A DNA stretch of 64,000 nt, taken from NCBI GenBank assembly GCA_963770545.1, contig CAVYQF010000020.1, forward strand, positions 22,450-86,449. The letters are read 5' to 3'. The notes under the pieces are model-generated. The model saw only the letters and a program-made list of their open reading frames with translations. It was not told the DNA's origin and ran no database searches. Below, one piece after another: positions 34,141 through 43,289 of the stretch. The position numbers and the translations under genes are program-made. Within the stretch, counting starts at the first letter, position 1. Every line of letters begins with the position of its first letter. Origin of the DNA: RYN-230 sp963770545. Its GTDB lineage: Bacteria > Actinomycetota > Actinomycetes > Streptosporangiales > Streptosporangiaceae.

Positions 34141-35466
34141 ATGTTGTTTAGTAACTGGCGCGCCAAGATAGCGGCCGGGATGGCCGTGCTGGCGGCCTGC
34201 GCGGCCTGGACCGCGGTGCCCGCCTCGGCCGCGACGGGGCCGCCGAGCACCACCCCGGCGTACAACACTCCGCAGCTGGCCAGCACCGGGACGACCGAGC
34301 AGGTCCGGCAGATCGCGCAGTGCGGTAACACCATGTACGCGGTGGGCACGTTCACCGCGATCTCGCAGGCGGGGACGACCTTCTCCCGCAACAACGTGTT
34401 CAGCTTCAGCGCGTCCAAGCCGTACACGATGACCTCCTGGAACCCCGACGTGAACGGGATCGTCAACGGCATCACGTTCAGCCCTGACTGCTCCACCGCC
34501 TACATCGGCGGCAAGTTCAGCACCGTCGGCGGGGTGGCAGCCAAGAACCTCGCCGCGGTCAGCACCTCGAGCGGGGCGCTCATCACGGCCTTCGGGCACA
34601 GCGCCAGCGGCCAGGTCGAGACGCTGCAGTACTACAACGGGCACATCCTGACCGGGGGCTACTTCACCTCGATCAACAACAGCAGCGCCAACGCGTACAT
34701 GGCCAGCCTCAACCCCACCACGGGCAAGGACGACGGGTTCATCCACCTCGGCATTTCCGGGAACTACCAGTTCCCCGGGGTGTCGTCCAACCCGACCCGG
34801 GTCTACAACCAGCAGCTCAGCCACGGCGGCACGCTGGACCTGGTGGAGGGCGACTTCACCTCGGTCGGCGGCCAGGCCCGGCAGCAGATGTTCATGCTGG
34901 ACCTGAGCGGCCCGACCGCGACGGTCACCGGGTGGACCTCACCCGAGCTCAACACCAACTGCAACTACAACGAGTCGTTCTACGCCCAGTCCGCGGCCTG
35001 GTCAACCGATGACTCCACCATCTACGTCGCGACGACCGGGTACAAGCCGAATGGCACGCCGGCCGGGAGCTACCCCCGGACCGGGCCGTGTGACGCGGCG
35101 ATCGCCTACCCAGCCACCCAGGCCAGCGTCACGCACACGTGGATCAACTACCCGGGCTGCGACTCGCTGTACGCCGCCGCCGCCGACTCCACTACCGCGT
35201 ACTTCGCCGGGCACGAGCGCTGGTCGTCGAACCCGAACGGCTGCGACTTCGCCGGTCCTGGCGCGATCGCCGCGCCTGGCATCGAGGGGCTCAGCCCGGC
35301 CACCGGCGCGCTGGCCTACAACCCCACCCGGGGACGCGGGCTCGGTGCCGACGACATGCTGGTCACCAGCGCGGGCCTGTGGATCGCCAGCGATAACCTG
35401 GACGGGACCAACCAGTGTGGGACGCTCGCCAACCGGGCCGGCATCTGCCTCCTCCCGTATAACTAG
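34141..35466 (+). CDS. Secreted Cys-rich beta-propeller-like protein, paralogue 1
   Basis: ATG 34141 after GGGGGGA starts a signal peptide (MLFSNWRAKIAAGMAVLAACAAWTAVPASA) and a 410-residue outer protein. Repeated blade-like segments (CGNTMYAVGTFTAI, TAYIGGKFSTVGGVAAKNLAAV, ILTGGYFTSINNSSANAYMASL, LDLVEGDFTSVGG, DSTIYVATTGYKPNG) suggest a beta-propeller. Eight or more cysteines, placed as in paralogue 2 (51408), point to disulfides. The same protein backbone recurs at the other end of the exopolysaccharide locus. No known catalytic motif is seen; binding or shaping of the polysaccharide is an inference from place only. Confidence 0.85.
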   Translation: MLFSNWRAKIAAGMAVLAACAAWTAVPASAATGPPSTTPAYNTPQLASTGTTEQVRQIAQCGNTMYAVGTFTAISQAGTTFSRNNVFSFSASKPYTMTSWNPDVNGIVNGITFSPDCSTAYIGGKFSTVGGVAAKNLAAVSTSSGALITAFGHSASGQVETLQYYNGHILTGGYFTSINNSSANAYMASLNPTTGKDDGFIHLGISGNYQFPGVSSNPTRVYNQQLSHGGTLDLVEGDFTSVGGQARQQMFMLDLSGPTATVTGWTSPELNTNCNYNESFYAQSAAWSTDDSTIYVATTGYKPNGTPAGSYPRTGPCDAAIAYPATQASVTHTWINYPGCDSLYAAAADSTTAYFAGHERWSSNPNGCDFAGPGAIAAPGIEGLSPATGALAYNPTRGRGLGADDMLVTSAGLWIASDNLDGTNQCGTLANRAGICLLPYN

Positions 35467-35487
35467 GACACGATTTGAGGTGGTGAG

Positions 35488-36480
35488 CTGAGCGCGGACG
35501 CGCTCGCCCGCCGGGCGGGCACGAGCACCGTCCCGGGGAGCCCGCGGGTCATCTACCTGGCCGGCCTCGGCCGTAGCGGTAGCACCCTGCTGGAGCGGCT
35601 CCTCGGCGAGGTGCCCGGGGCCTGCCCGGCTGGCGAAGTCGTGCACATGTGGCTGCGCAGCGTCCGGGACGACGAGCGCTGCGGCTGCGGCCAGGCGTTT
35701 TCCTCCTGCCCGTTCTGGCAGCAGGTAGGCCAGGCCGCCTTCGGGGGCTGGGACCAGGTGGACGTGGACCGGGTCACCCGGCTGCGGGCCCAGGTGGACC
35801 GGGGCCGGTTCCTGCCCCTGCTGGCCTCCCCGCCACTGCGGCGCAGGCTGCAGCCCGCCCTGGACGAGTACGTCGCGTACTACCGGCGCACCTACGCCGC
35901 AATCGCCCAGGTCAGCGGCAGCCCGGTGGTGATCGACTCCAGCAAGCACGCCTCGCTGGCGTTCTGCCTGCGCAGTTCCCCCGGCGTGGACCTGAGGGTC
36001 GTCCACATGGTCCGCGACAGCCGGGCGGTCGCCTACTCCTGGGGCAAGGTCGTGGACCGGCCGGACGCGGCCGGGAGCCAGATGACCACCTACAAGCCGG
36101 CTAGTGCGGCCGTGCGGTGGGACGTGCAGAACAGCGCCCTGCAACTCCTCTCCCAGCTGGGCACGCCCACGCTGCGGGTGCGTTATGAAGACTTCGTCGC
36201 CGGCCCGGCGGCCACGCTCAGCGAGATCGCTGCGTTCGCCGGCCTGCCCGGCGGCCCGGACTCCGGGTTCCTGGGCGCCGACGGGCCGGGCCGCTGGTGG
36301 GCCGAGCTGACGGCCACGCACACCGCGTCGGGCAACCCGATGCGGTTCACCACCGGCCGGGTCCCGATCCGTTACGACGGCACATGGCAGACGGCGATGC
36401 AGCCAGGGAACCGGCGCACGGTCACCGCGCTGACGCTGCCGCTGCTGATGCGCTACGGCTACCTGCACGGCACCGCATGA
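35488..36480 (+). CDS. Sulfotransferase with an apparent CTG start codon
   Basis: The PAPS 5'-phosphosulfate loop reads GLGRSGSTLLERLLGE (residues about 26-41) and the 3'-phosphate region is VVHMVRDSRAVAYSWGK, typical of GAG-type sulfotransferases of the Sulfotransfer_3 group. The frame is open from 35479 (after TGA 35476-35478) but contains no ATG, GTG or TTG before the loop; the first GTG (35611) would remove it. CTG 35488 (LSADALARRAG) follows GAGGTGGTGAG, so I take CTG as the start. A sequence error or a shifted start are the alternatives. It lies 21 bp after the propeller gene and 25 bp before the GH26 gene, so the three form one operon. Confidence 0.85.
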   Translation: MSADALARRAGTSTVPGSPRVIYLAGLGRSGSTLLERLLGEVPGACPAGEVVHMWLRSVRDDERCGCGQAFSSCPFWQQVGQAAFGGWDQVDVDRVTRLRAQVDRGRFLPLLASPPLRRRLQPALDEYVAYYRRTYAAIAQVSGSPVVIDSSKHASLAFCLRSSPGVDLRVVHMVRDSRAVAYSWGKVVDRPDAAGSQMTTYKPASAAVRWDVQNSALQLLSQLGTPTLRVRYEDFVAGPAATLSEIAAFAGLPGGPDSGFLGADGPGRWWAELTATHTASGNPMRFTTGRVPIRYDGTWQTAMQPGNRRTVTALTLPLLMRYGYLHGTA

Positions 36481-36505
36481 GCGCGCTGGCGAGGAGCGGA
36501 GGACA

Positions 36506-37528
36506 GTGGGCCCCGTGACCGGCTGGCGGCGGGCGGCGGCCATCTCCGCGATCGCTGTCGTGGTGGTGGCGGCCGTGGTGGTCACCCTCACCATCGGCCT
36601 GGGCTGGACCGGCAAGCCGACCGCCCACCCAACCCCGGAGCCCGCGCTGCCCAAGACCCCGCTGGCCATCCCGCCCCCGGCCACCGGTGCGTACTTCGGC
36701 GCCTGGGTCAACCCGACCATGTACGGCCAGCACGGTCACATCGGTGCGGTGAACGCCCTGCAGCAGCAGATCGGCCGGCGGCTGGACATCGTGCACACCT
36801 ACCTCCGCCAGCCTGCGGAGTTCCCCACCGCCAGCGACCTGGCCTGGGTCCGCCAGGGCAGCATGCTCCTGGTCTCCTGGGCGCTGAACGACAGCAAAGG
36901 CATCGCGGCCGGTGAGTGGGACGCGTCGATCCGCCAGCGTGCGCGGGAGTTCAAGGCCCTCGGCCAGCCCATGTTCCTGGAGTGGCGCTGGGAGATGGAC
37001 CGCCCGAACCTGCGCTTCGAGGTCGGCTCGCCTGCGGACTACATCGCGGCCTGGAAGCACATCCGGCTGATCTTCGCCGAGCAGCACGTCACCAACGTGG
37101 CCTGGGTGTGGTGCCCCACGGCCCGGGGATTCGCCAGCGGCAGCGCCCAGGCCTACTACCCGGGAAATAGCGAAGTGGACTGGGTATGCGCCGACGCCTA
37201 TCCCAGACCCCGGTCGCGCGCGTCATTCGCGGCCATCATCGCGCCCTTCCTGACCTGGGCGGCCCGGCACCCGAAACCAATCATGATCGGCGAGTACGGG
37301 GTGCCGCAGAGTTATGGCGCGCCGCTTCGCAGGCAATGGCTGCTCGACGCCGAGCAGACCATTGTGCGTGACCGTCAGATCAAGGCTCTCCTCTATTTCG
37401 ACTCCAACACCACCCAGACCTCCCCGGAGTCGAGTTTCGGGCTGGACGCCGGCCCCTTGGCCGCCTTTCGCGGCATAGCAGACAACCGCTATTTCAATCC
37501 GCGCGGCGTGCCGGTGAACCGGAACTGA
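36506..37528 (+). CDS. Glycoside hydrolase family 26 (beta-mannanase-like), membrane-anchored
   Basis: A membrane anchor at about residues 12-32 (AISAIAVVVVAAVVVTLTIGL) and a Pro-rich spacer precede a GH26 barrel: FLEWRWEMDR carries the acid/base Glu (E163) and MIGEYGVP the nucleophile Glu (E263). Such enzymes cut mannan or mixed beta-glycans by retention; in exopolysaccharide loci they often trim the product at the cell surface. GTG 36506 follows GGAGGA. The protein closes the rightward three-gene set and converges on the APH-like gene 15 bp away. Confidence 0.9.
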   Translation: MGPVTGWRRAAAISAIAVVVVAAVVVTLTIGLGWTGKPTAHPTPEPALPKTPLAIPPPATGAYFGAWVNPTMYGQHGHIGAVNALQQQIGRRLDIVHTYLRQPAEFPTASDLAWVRQGSMLLVSWALNDSKGIAAGEWDASIRQRAREFKALGQPMFLEWRWEMDRPNLRFEVGSPADYIAAWKHIRLIFAEQHVTNVAWVWCPTARGFASGSAQAYYPGNSEVDWVCADAYPRPRSRASFAAIIAPFLTWAARHPKPIMIGEYGVPQSYGAPLRRQWLLDAEQTIVRDRQIKALLYFDSNTTQTSPESSFGLDAGPLAAFRGIADNRYFNPRGVPVNRN

Positions 37529-37543
37529 CGAAGCGGCGGGAGA

Positions 37544-38815
37544 CTAGCCGCGCGTCCGCTCGGCGTAGCGGGTCAGCGGGGGCAGTAGCCAGGTGCTCAC
37601 GTCACCCAGCCTGGCTCCGGCCTCCGCCGCCCCGTCGCCGGTGTACCGCGTGGCGATCTCGAGCAGGTACAGGGCCGCGACAAAGACCGCGCATCCCGGT
37701 CTGACCCCCAGCGGCCCGAGGGTCATCGGGGCGGTGAACAGGGCCGCCTCGGTGGCCGACTGTGCTCCTCCGGCACCGTTCCGCTCTACCGCTGCCTGCA
37801 GCTGATGGTGCAGGGCGTCGTAACCGATGGGCACGCCGCTCTCGAACCGTTCCCAGTCCCAGACGAGCACCTGGTCGCCGGAGGCGGCCATGTTCCACGG
37901 CGTCCAATCGCCGTGCCACGAGCCAAAGCCCACACCCGTCACGTCGGCCGTGGCCTGCAGATCGTCCATGACCCGCAGCAGCGCCGCGGCCGGCTCGCGA
38001 TCCACGCACGCCTCCAGCCGCGAGCGCAGCGTGCGCCAGTAGGTGCTCCGGCCGACCACCTGCGTGGTGATTCCCTGCAGCGTGGCCAGCTCGACCATGG
38101 CGGAGGTCAGCATGGCCCGGCTCACGGCCCGGCCAGAGCCGACCAGCGGCGTCTGGACCAGGACCTCGTGTTCCCTCCACTGGCCGTGGTGCTGCAGCCG
38201 GGGCACCTGCAGGCGGGTCAGTCCGGCCGACGCGAGCACGTCCAGGGCGGCCGCCTCGGTCCGGACCAGCTCCCGGGTCAGGCCGGTGATGCCCACCTTC
38301 GCGAAGCCGAGCATCTCACCGCTGGGGCTGACCAACTCCAGCACTGGCTTGCGATTAGCCCGGGGCGGGCCGACCCGCAGGCTCACGACCAGGTCCCGGT
38401 CCAGGACCTTACGCAGGTATGCGGCCACGTCCGCGTCAGGGCCGTCCCCCGTCGGCCCGACCGTGATCCGGTGCGGCAGGACGTCGCCCAGGCCGAGCTG
38501 CGCCGCTGCTGCCAGACCGCGGAAGGCGAGCCGCCGGCCTCCGACGGCCGACGCCTTGTAATGACGCAGCGCGGCCGCGGTCGCCCGGCGCGGCCTGCGG
38601 GGTACCAGCAGGACCGGCCGGGTCTCGTTGGGAACCAGGAGGAACTCGGTCGGGGTGGCGCCGCCCGCGGTCCGGTCGGGCCGGGCGCCCGTCCCCGGGG
38701 CCCCCCGCCCACGCCGCTCGATGCGGGCCGGCTCGGGCCACAGGATGGCCAGAGTGTCCCGCAGGTAGCCGCTGCGATCGGTTACCGCCCCGGCTGATTC
38801 CGTTACCGTGGCCAT
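37544..38815 (-). CDS. APH-fold phosphotransferase-like protein
   Basis: The 423-residue protein has the two catalytic motifs of the aminoglycoside phosphotransferase/choline kinase fold: the loop HGDWTPWNM (catalytic Asp, Asn) and VWDWER (DFE-like, Mg-binding Asp), with an N-lobe segment KVGITGLTRELVRTEAAALDVLASAGL holding the Lys and Glu. It would phosphorylate a small hydroxyl compound; in this setting a sugar or sugar-alcohol is more likely than an antibiotic. Last gene of the eight-gene leftward operon; its start overlaps the sulfotransferase stop by 13 bp. Confidence 0.82.
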   Translation of the reverse strand: MATVTESAGAVTDRSGYLRDTLAILWPEPARIERRGRGAPGTGARPDRTAGGATPTEFLLVPNETRPVLLVPRRPRRATAAALRHYKASAVGGRRLAFRGLAAAAQLGLGDVLPHRITVGPTGDGPDADVAAYLRKVLDRDLVVSLRVGPPRANRKPVLELVSPSGEMLGFAKVGITGLTRELVRTEAAALDVLASAGLTRLQVPRLQHHGQWREHEVLVQTPLVGSGRAVSRAMLTSAMVELATLQGITTQVVGRSTYWRTLRSRLEACVDREPAAALLRVMDDLQATADVTGVGFGSWHGDWTPWNMAASGDQVLVWDWERFESGVPIGYDALHHQLQAAVERNGAGGAQSATEAALFTAPMTLGPLGVRPGCAVFVAALYLLEIATRYTGDGAAEAGARLGDVSTWLLPPLTRYAERTRG

Positions 38816-39672
38816 GGCTGTGACCAGTCCAGCAGCTCGGCCAGCCGCTTGTTATGGGGGGCGAAGTGGTCCTCCAGCCTGCACTGCGTACCCGGGGCCA
38901 GGGGGGTGCCGGGGCGGGCATTGTGCTGCCCGAAGCTGGCCGGCTGGAAGGGCCGCAGGCCGAGGAAGCCGGTCAGTTCGTCGTACTCCTGCGCAGGCCG
39001 TTCGAAGAACGCCTCACTGTCCATGACGTGGACCTGCTCCCGGGGGAACAGCCCGAAGATCCGCTCGAGCTGATCCGCGTAGTGGCCGCGCCGGGTATAG
39101 GAATGGTGGCGGTGCGTGAAGCTCTCGTAGGCGGGATCGGCGCGCATCCGGTCGATCTCCCCGATCAGCCGGTCGTCCTCCAGGTCCAGTGCCTTCTCGA
39201 AGCTCTCCCACTCATAACCCCGGGCATACTCGTGCTTGTAGGCCGAGAAGGCGCGCTCTACGGGATCGCGCAGCATCACCACGAGCTTGACCCGGGGCAG
39301 ATCGCGGGCCAGCCGCTCCATCGCGAACGGGTGGTACATGTAGTACCCGCTGGCCTCGAACGTCATCGGGCCGCCGTGGCGGGCCGTGGCGGCCTGGGCC
39401 ACCCGGGCCACCGGGAAATGGCCCCGGTACCAGGTCAGGCCCCGGTAATAGTTCAGGTCGAAGAAGTTGATTCCCTTGTGGAATGCAGGCCGCACCACCT
39501 GCGGATGTGCCATCAGCGCCCGGAACAGCGACGTGGTACCGCATCGCTGGGCACCGATCATGATGAAGCCAGGCTGCAGCCGCAGCGGCGCCGTCGCCGT
39601 GCCCACCTGCAGATACGCGCGTCGGCCGGCCTTCCTGACCGGTTCGGGTGCTGCCTTGCGCACGGACGTCAT
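38803..39672 (-). CDS. Sulfotransferase (heparan N-sulfotransferase-like)
   Basis: The 289-residue protein is a clear carbohydrate sulfotransferase: PGFIMIGAQRCGTTSLFRALMAHP is the 5'-PSB loop, KLVVMLRDPVERAFSAYKHEY the 3'-PB motif, and RGHYADQLERIFGLFPREQVHVM is typical of the NDST/HS3ST type. It moves sulfate from PAPS to a sugar hydroxyl or amine. ATG 39672 is preceded by GAGGTGGGG. It follows the GT2 gene by 38 bp and overlaps the APH-like start, so the polymer made by this operon is probably sulfated. Confidence 0.92.
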   Translation of the reverse strand: MTSVRKAAPEPVRKAGRRAYLQVGTATAPLRLQPGFIMIGAQRCGTTSLFRALMAHPQVVRPAFHKGINFFDLNYYRGLTWYRGHFPVARVAQAATARHGGPMTFEASGYYMYHPFAMERLARDLPRVKLVVMLRDPVERAFSAYKHEYARGYEWESFEKALDLEDDRLIGEIDRMRADPAYESFTHRHHSYTRRGHYADQLERIFGLFPREQVHVMDSEAFFERPAQEYDELTGFLGLRPFQPASFGQHNARPGTPLAPGTQCRLEDHFAPHNKRLAELLDWSQPWPR

Positions 39673-39710
39673 GATTTCCCCACCTCGTTTTCTTTCTCTC
39701 TGGCCACGAT

Positions 39711-40646
39711 CTAGGCCAGTCCCCGGCCGACCAGGCGGGCCGCCCGCAGCACATGCCTGCGGTCCACCCTGGTCGCGATATGGGCCAGCGCCAGGTAGCC
39801 GTGCGGCGACGCAGGCCATCTGGCGATGGCGGCGGCGGCGTACCGCAGCGCCCGCCCGCGCTGGCCGAGCAGCGATCGCGAGAACGCGATCTGCCCGAGC
39901 AGGCGGGCGTGCCCGCGCGGCGACGCCGCGATCTCCGGATGCTTGTCCAGCAGGTATTCGAGGCCCGCGACGGTCACGGCGGCGTGGCCCGGCCACCAGG
40001 AACCGCCGTCTTTCCGGATATCGGCGAGCGGGCTGCGCACCGCCCCGATCCGGCCGACCCGGGCGACCCGGAGAATCCAGTCGTAGTCCTCGGCGTAGCC
40101 GTTCGGGATCTGCTCGTCGTACAGGCCCGCTTTGGCGAACACGTCCCGGCGCATGGCCAGCGTCGAGGAATGCAGTTCCTTGACCCGGTTGCGCAGCAGC
40201 AGCCGCTGGCTGATCCGCTCGGCGCGGGCCGGCCAGATGATGATCCGGCCGTCGGGCAGCATGAGCCGGATGCCCGAGCCCACCACGAGCAGGTCAGGCT
40301 GGTCGAGCAACCGCCCGATCTGGGCCCGGAGTTTGACCGGGTGCCACAAGTCGTCGTCGTCGCAGGTGGCGATGAACTCCCCCCTGGACTCGGCGAGCCC
40401 GGAGTTGCGCGCACCGGCGAGACCGGGCGTGCGGTGATTGGCGATCGCCCGGACCTGATGCTCCCCGGTGCCCAGGCTGGCCAGAGACGGGTCGGGTGGC
40501 TCCTGGTCAGCAACCACCAGGCACTCGATCCGGCCGGGGTAGGCCTGGCCGACGATCGAGGAGACCGTCGCGCACACCAGGTCCGGCCGGCCGCGGGTCG
40601 GCACGATCACCGACACCAGCGGCCACCGCCCCGGGTCGCTGCTCAC
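39711..40646 (-). CDS. Family 2 glycosyltransferase
   Basis: VSVIVPTRGRPDLVCATVSSIVGQAYPGRIECLVVADQ is the GT-A start, PGLAGARNSGLAESRGEFIATCDDDDLWHPVKL holds the DXD-type metal-binding motif and GYAEDYDWILRVA the ED catalytic base. The 311-residue enzyme adds a sugar from a nucleotide donor at the inner face of the membrane; the donor and acceptor cannot be told. Its start overlaps the PAP2 stop by four bases (ATGA). Confidence 0.92.
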   Translation of the reverse strand: MSSDPGRWPLVSVIVPTRGRPDLVCATVSSIVGQAYPGRIECLVVADQEPPDPSLASLGTGEHQVRAIANHRTPGLAGARNSGLAESRGEFIATCDDDDLWHPVKLRAQIGRLLDQPDLLVVGSGIRLMLPDGRIIIWPARAERISQRLLLRNRVKELHSSTLAMRRDVFAKAGLYDEQIPNGYAEDYDWILRVARVGRIGAVRSPLADIRKDGGSWWPGHAAVTVAGLEYLLDKHPEIAASPRGHARLLGQIAFSRSLLGQRGRALRYAAAAIARWPASPHGYLALAHIATRVDRRHVLRAARLVGRGLA

Positions 40647-41584
40647 TGGCTCACCCGGGCCGCACCGGGCTGGGCCCCGTTCGGCGCCCCATTCGTGGCC
40701 CCGGCCGGCGACCCGTTCGACGCCGCGGGGTCCGCGGTCGCCGGGCCGACCGCGGCGACCTCCTCGGGGGTCCGTGCCGGGCCCATGATCAGCCGGGTGG
40801 CCAGGATGAACAGGGCCAGCAGCAAGATCCCGTAGAACCAGCCACTCAGCACGTCGGTGGTCCAGTGCATGCCGAGGTAGACGCGGCTGTAGCCCTCGTT
40901 GAAGGCCAGCGCGGCTACCGCGGCCCCGGCCCAGATCGCGGTCACCCGGCGGCCGCTGAACTCACGCCACAGGAAGTAGGCGATCAGCCCGAAGAACACC
41001 ACGGTGCGCTCGGAACCGCCGGAGGGGAAGACGCCATGCGGGAAATCAGGCGGCCCCACCCGGTGGGCGGCTACGTGAATGCCATGCGTCAGGTAGCGCT
41101 GCAGCACGGACAGCGTGACGAACGCGAACGCCGGCAGCCACTTGTACCGCCGCCAGGTGACCGCGAGGCACACGGCCGCCGCCACCACCGCCATCCGGGT
41201 CGACCAGGCGTTGCCCGTCTTGGTCAGGCTGGTCATCAGGCTCTTCCACGGGTGGATCCGGTGCCCGGCCACCCAGTGGTAGATGGGCTTGTCGATGGAC
41301 GGGCCCCCGTGCACCACAAGCTGCCCGAGCAGGGCCATGATCCCGAAGATCACGACGCCCCCGACGATGATGACCCCGAGGAAGATCAGGGCTTGCCGGA
41401 CTGCCCCCCGGACAGTCGGGCTCCCATCCGTGTCGTCGAGGGCCCGGCCGTATCCCAGCCACGGCAGCCGGCCATGCCTCGGCCCGGCGGGCGCGGCGCG
41501 CACCTGGCGGGCCAGCAGCGCTGCCACCCCCAAGATGACGGCCAGCCCCACGGGCCAGATCAGGAAGAGCAGTATTTTGGCCAT
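40643..41584 (-). CDS. PAP2-family membrane phosphatase, atypical motifs
   Basis: The 313-residue membrane protein has six or so helices and the third PAP2 motif SRVYLGMHWTTDVLSG intact (catalytic His and Asp). Motif 2 is FPSGGSE, with Gly where the family has His (PSGH), and motif 1 (KX6RP) is not seen in normal form. Typical roles are dephosphorylation of undecaprenyl diphosphate or lipid-linked intermediates. With motif 2 altered, activity is uncertain. A Pro/Gly/Asn-rich tail follows. Its start lies one base after the flippase stop. Confidence 0.85.
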   Translation of the reverse strand: MAKILLFLIWPVGLAVILGVAALLARQVRAAPAGPRHGRLPWLGYGRALDDTDGSPTVRGAVRQALIFLGVIIVGGVVIFGIMALLGQLVVHGGPSIDKPIYHWVAGHRIHPWKSLMTSLTKTGNAWSTRMAVVAAAVCLAVTWRRYKWLPAFAFVTLSVLQRYLTHGIHVAAHRVGPPDFPHGVFPSGGSERTVVFFGLIAYFLWREFSGRRVTAIWAGAAVAALAFNEGYSRVYLGMHWTTDVLSGWFYGILLLALFILATRLIMGPARTPEEVAAVGPATADPAASNGSPAGATNGAPNGAQPGAARVSQ

Positions 41585-41585
41585 C

Positions 41586-43289
41586 TCAGGCCACCCCCTT
41601 GGCGGTAAACAACTTGGTCAGGCGCGACGCCCCCGGGAGCGCCTTCAGCCTCAGGCTGTCCCGGAACCACCACAGCCCCGCGGCCTGGGCCAGGCATCCG
41701 GCGCCGACCGCACTCAGTGAGGCGACGGCACCCGGGCCGACGGCGGCCCGCACGGCCAGCGGGATCACGGCGAAGCTCACCACGGACAGGCCGATGGCGA
41801 TCAACGTGGCGGCCCCGAACGGGTTCAGCCGCTTCGAGATGGCCAGCTGGGCCAGCGGGACGAGGTTGGTGATGATGATCGCGACGGCCCACCCGATCGC
41901 CGCGCCGGTGATCCCGTACCGGGGAATGAGGAGCAGGTCGAGGCCGACGTTCACGAACACGGCCATCAGGCCGTTGGCCAGGCTCCAGCTGCTGCGGCCG
42001 GTCGTGATCAGGACCATGTCGACCTGACCGCACGCCGTGGCGAGCAGCATGGTCAGGCCGAGGATGACCATGACCGTGTCCCCGGCCCGGTACGACTGCC
42101 CGAAGATGCTGAGGATCTCCGGGCCGTAGATCACGGCCAGCAGGTACAGCGGCCAGGTCAGCACCACGAGCCAGGCGGTGGTGGCCCGGTAGACCACGTT
42201 GGCCCCGCGCCGGTCGTCGACCGCGAACAGTTCGGCGAACCGGGGCTGCGCGGCCTGGCTGAGCGCGGAGTTGGCGAACTGGCCCGCGACGAGGAAGCGG
42301 GTCGCGGCGGTGTAGATCGCGGCCTCGACCGGGCCCAGGATGATCGCGACGAGCACGATGTCGATCCGCTGGATTGTGATCTGGGCCAGGTTGGCCACCG
42401 CCCGTGGCCCGGTGAACCGCCAGAATCCGCGGGACGTCGCACTGCCCACCCCCGCACCGACGCTCACGGCGTTCCCGGACCGCACTACCGCTCCGTCGGT
42501 GGTGGTGGTGTTCCCGCTGGTGCCGACACCGCTCGGGCCGGGCTCGCCGGCCGCCCCGGGCGCCGGCCGGTGGTCGCGCCGGACCCGGCGCAGCCAGTAC
42601 CAGCCGAGGGCGGCGGCCGGCACGTAGGGCAGCGCCCACAAGGGCGCGAGCAGCGCCACGCTGCCCGCCGCTATGGCAATCGTGACCCCGATGAGCTGGG
42701 CGGTGGACCGGCCGATCTTGTCTATGACCACGGTGGGCTTCATGGCCCGGTACCCGCGGGCGGCGCCGAGCAGGGTGTCGGACAAGGCCGCGAACGGGAG
42801 GGCCAGCGCCAGCGCCCGCAGCGCGTCCGCCACTGTGCCCGGGGCCGCTCCATCCTGGCCCAGGTGGCCGCTGAGCAGAAGGTGCGCCAGCGGCTCGGCG
42901 AACAGGAGCATGCCCGCCGTACACCCCAGCGAGATGACTATGACCGGGATGACCGCCGCGCGCAGGATGGACGAGACCCGGTCCTCATGGCCGAGGCGGC
43001 GCAACCGGGCGATGAAGTTGACCAGCCCAACCCACGCGCCCAGCCCGGCGGCGGACTCCACGATCAGGAACAGCGAGATCGCGGTGAAGAAGGCCCCCGC
43101 GACGGGCTTGCTGTACTCCCGGGTGATCACCACGGTGAGCACCAGGGTGGTAACCGCCGCCACCAGGGCCCCGATGAGGTTCAGGGCACTGCCCCGGGCC
43201 ACGTCCTTCAGCCGCGGCCCGGGCGGGCCGGAATCCGGCCGCCCGCTCACGGGCAACGTCGGAGCATCAGGCGGCGTGGCCGCCATCAT
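41586..43289 (-). CDS. Wzx-like polysaccharide flippase (MOP superfamily)
   Basis: The 567-residue protein has about 14 membrane helices. The N-terminal block LKDVARGSALNLIGALVAAVTTLVLTVVITREYSKPVAGAFF and the central RAVANLAQITIQRIDIVLVAIILGPVEAAIYTAATRFLVAGQFAN match the polysaccharide synthesis transporter family. It should flip a lipid-linked repeat unit across the membrane. A Gly/Ser/Thr-rich cytosolic loop (about 245-290) is longer than usual. Its ATG 43289 overlaps the stop of the upstream polymerase gene (ATGA). Confidence 0.92.
   Translation of the reverse strand: MMAATPPDAPTLPVSGRPDSGPPGPRLKDVARGSALNLIGALVAAVTTLVLTVVITREYSKPVAGAFFTAISLFLIVESAAGLGAWVGLVNFIARLRRLGHEDRVSSILRAAVIPVIVISLGCTAGMLLFAEPLAHLLLSGHLGQDGAAPGTVADALRALALALPFAALSDTLLGAARGYRAMKPTVVIDKIGRSTAQLIGVTIAIAAGSVALLAPLWALPYVPAAALGWYWLRRVRRDHRPAPGAAGEPGPSGVGTSGNTTTTDGAVVRSGNAVSVGAGVGSATSRGFWRFTGPRAVANLAQITIQRIDIVLVAIILGPVEAAIYTAATRFLVAGQFANSALSQAAQPRFAELFAVDDRRGANVVYRATTAWLVVLTWPLYLLAVIYGPEILSIFGQSYRAGDTVMVILGLTMLLATACGQVDMVLITTGRSSWSLANGLMAVFVNVGLDLLLIPRYGITGAAIGWAVAIIITNLVPLAQLAISKRLNPFGAATLIAIGLSVVSFAVIPLAVRAAVGPGAVASLSAVGAGCLAQAAGLWWFRDSLRLKALPGASRLTKLFTAKGVA

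Noticed and set aside
37544..38815. APH-like protein as an antibiotic resistance enzyme
   Set aside because: It has the fold and motifs but sits at the end of a polysaccharide operon, and nothing points to an aminoglycoside substrate.
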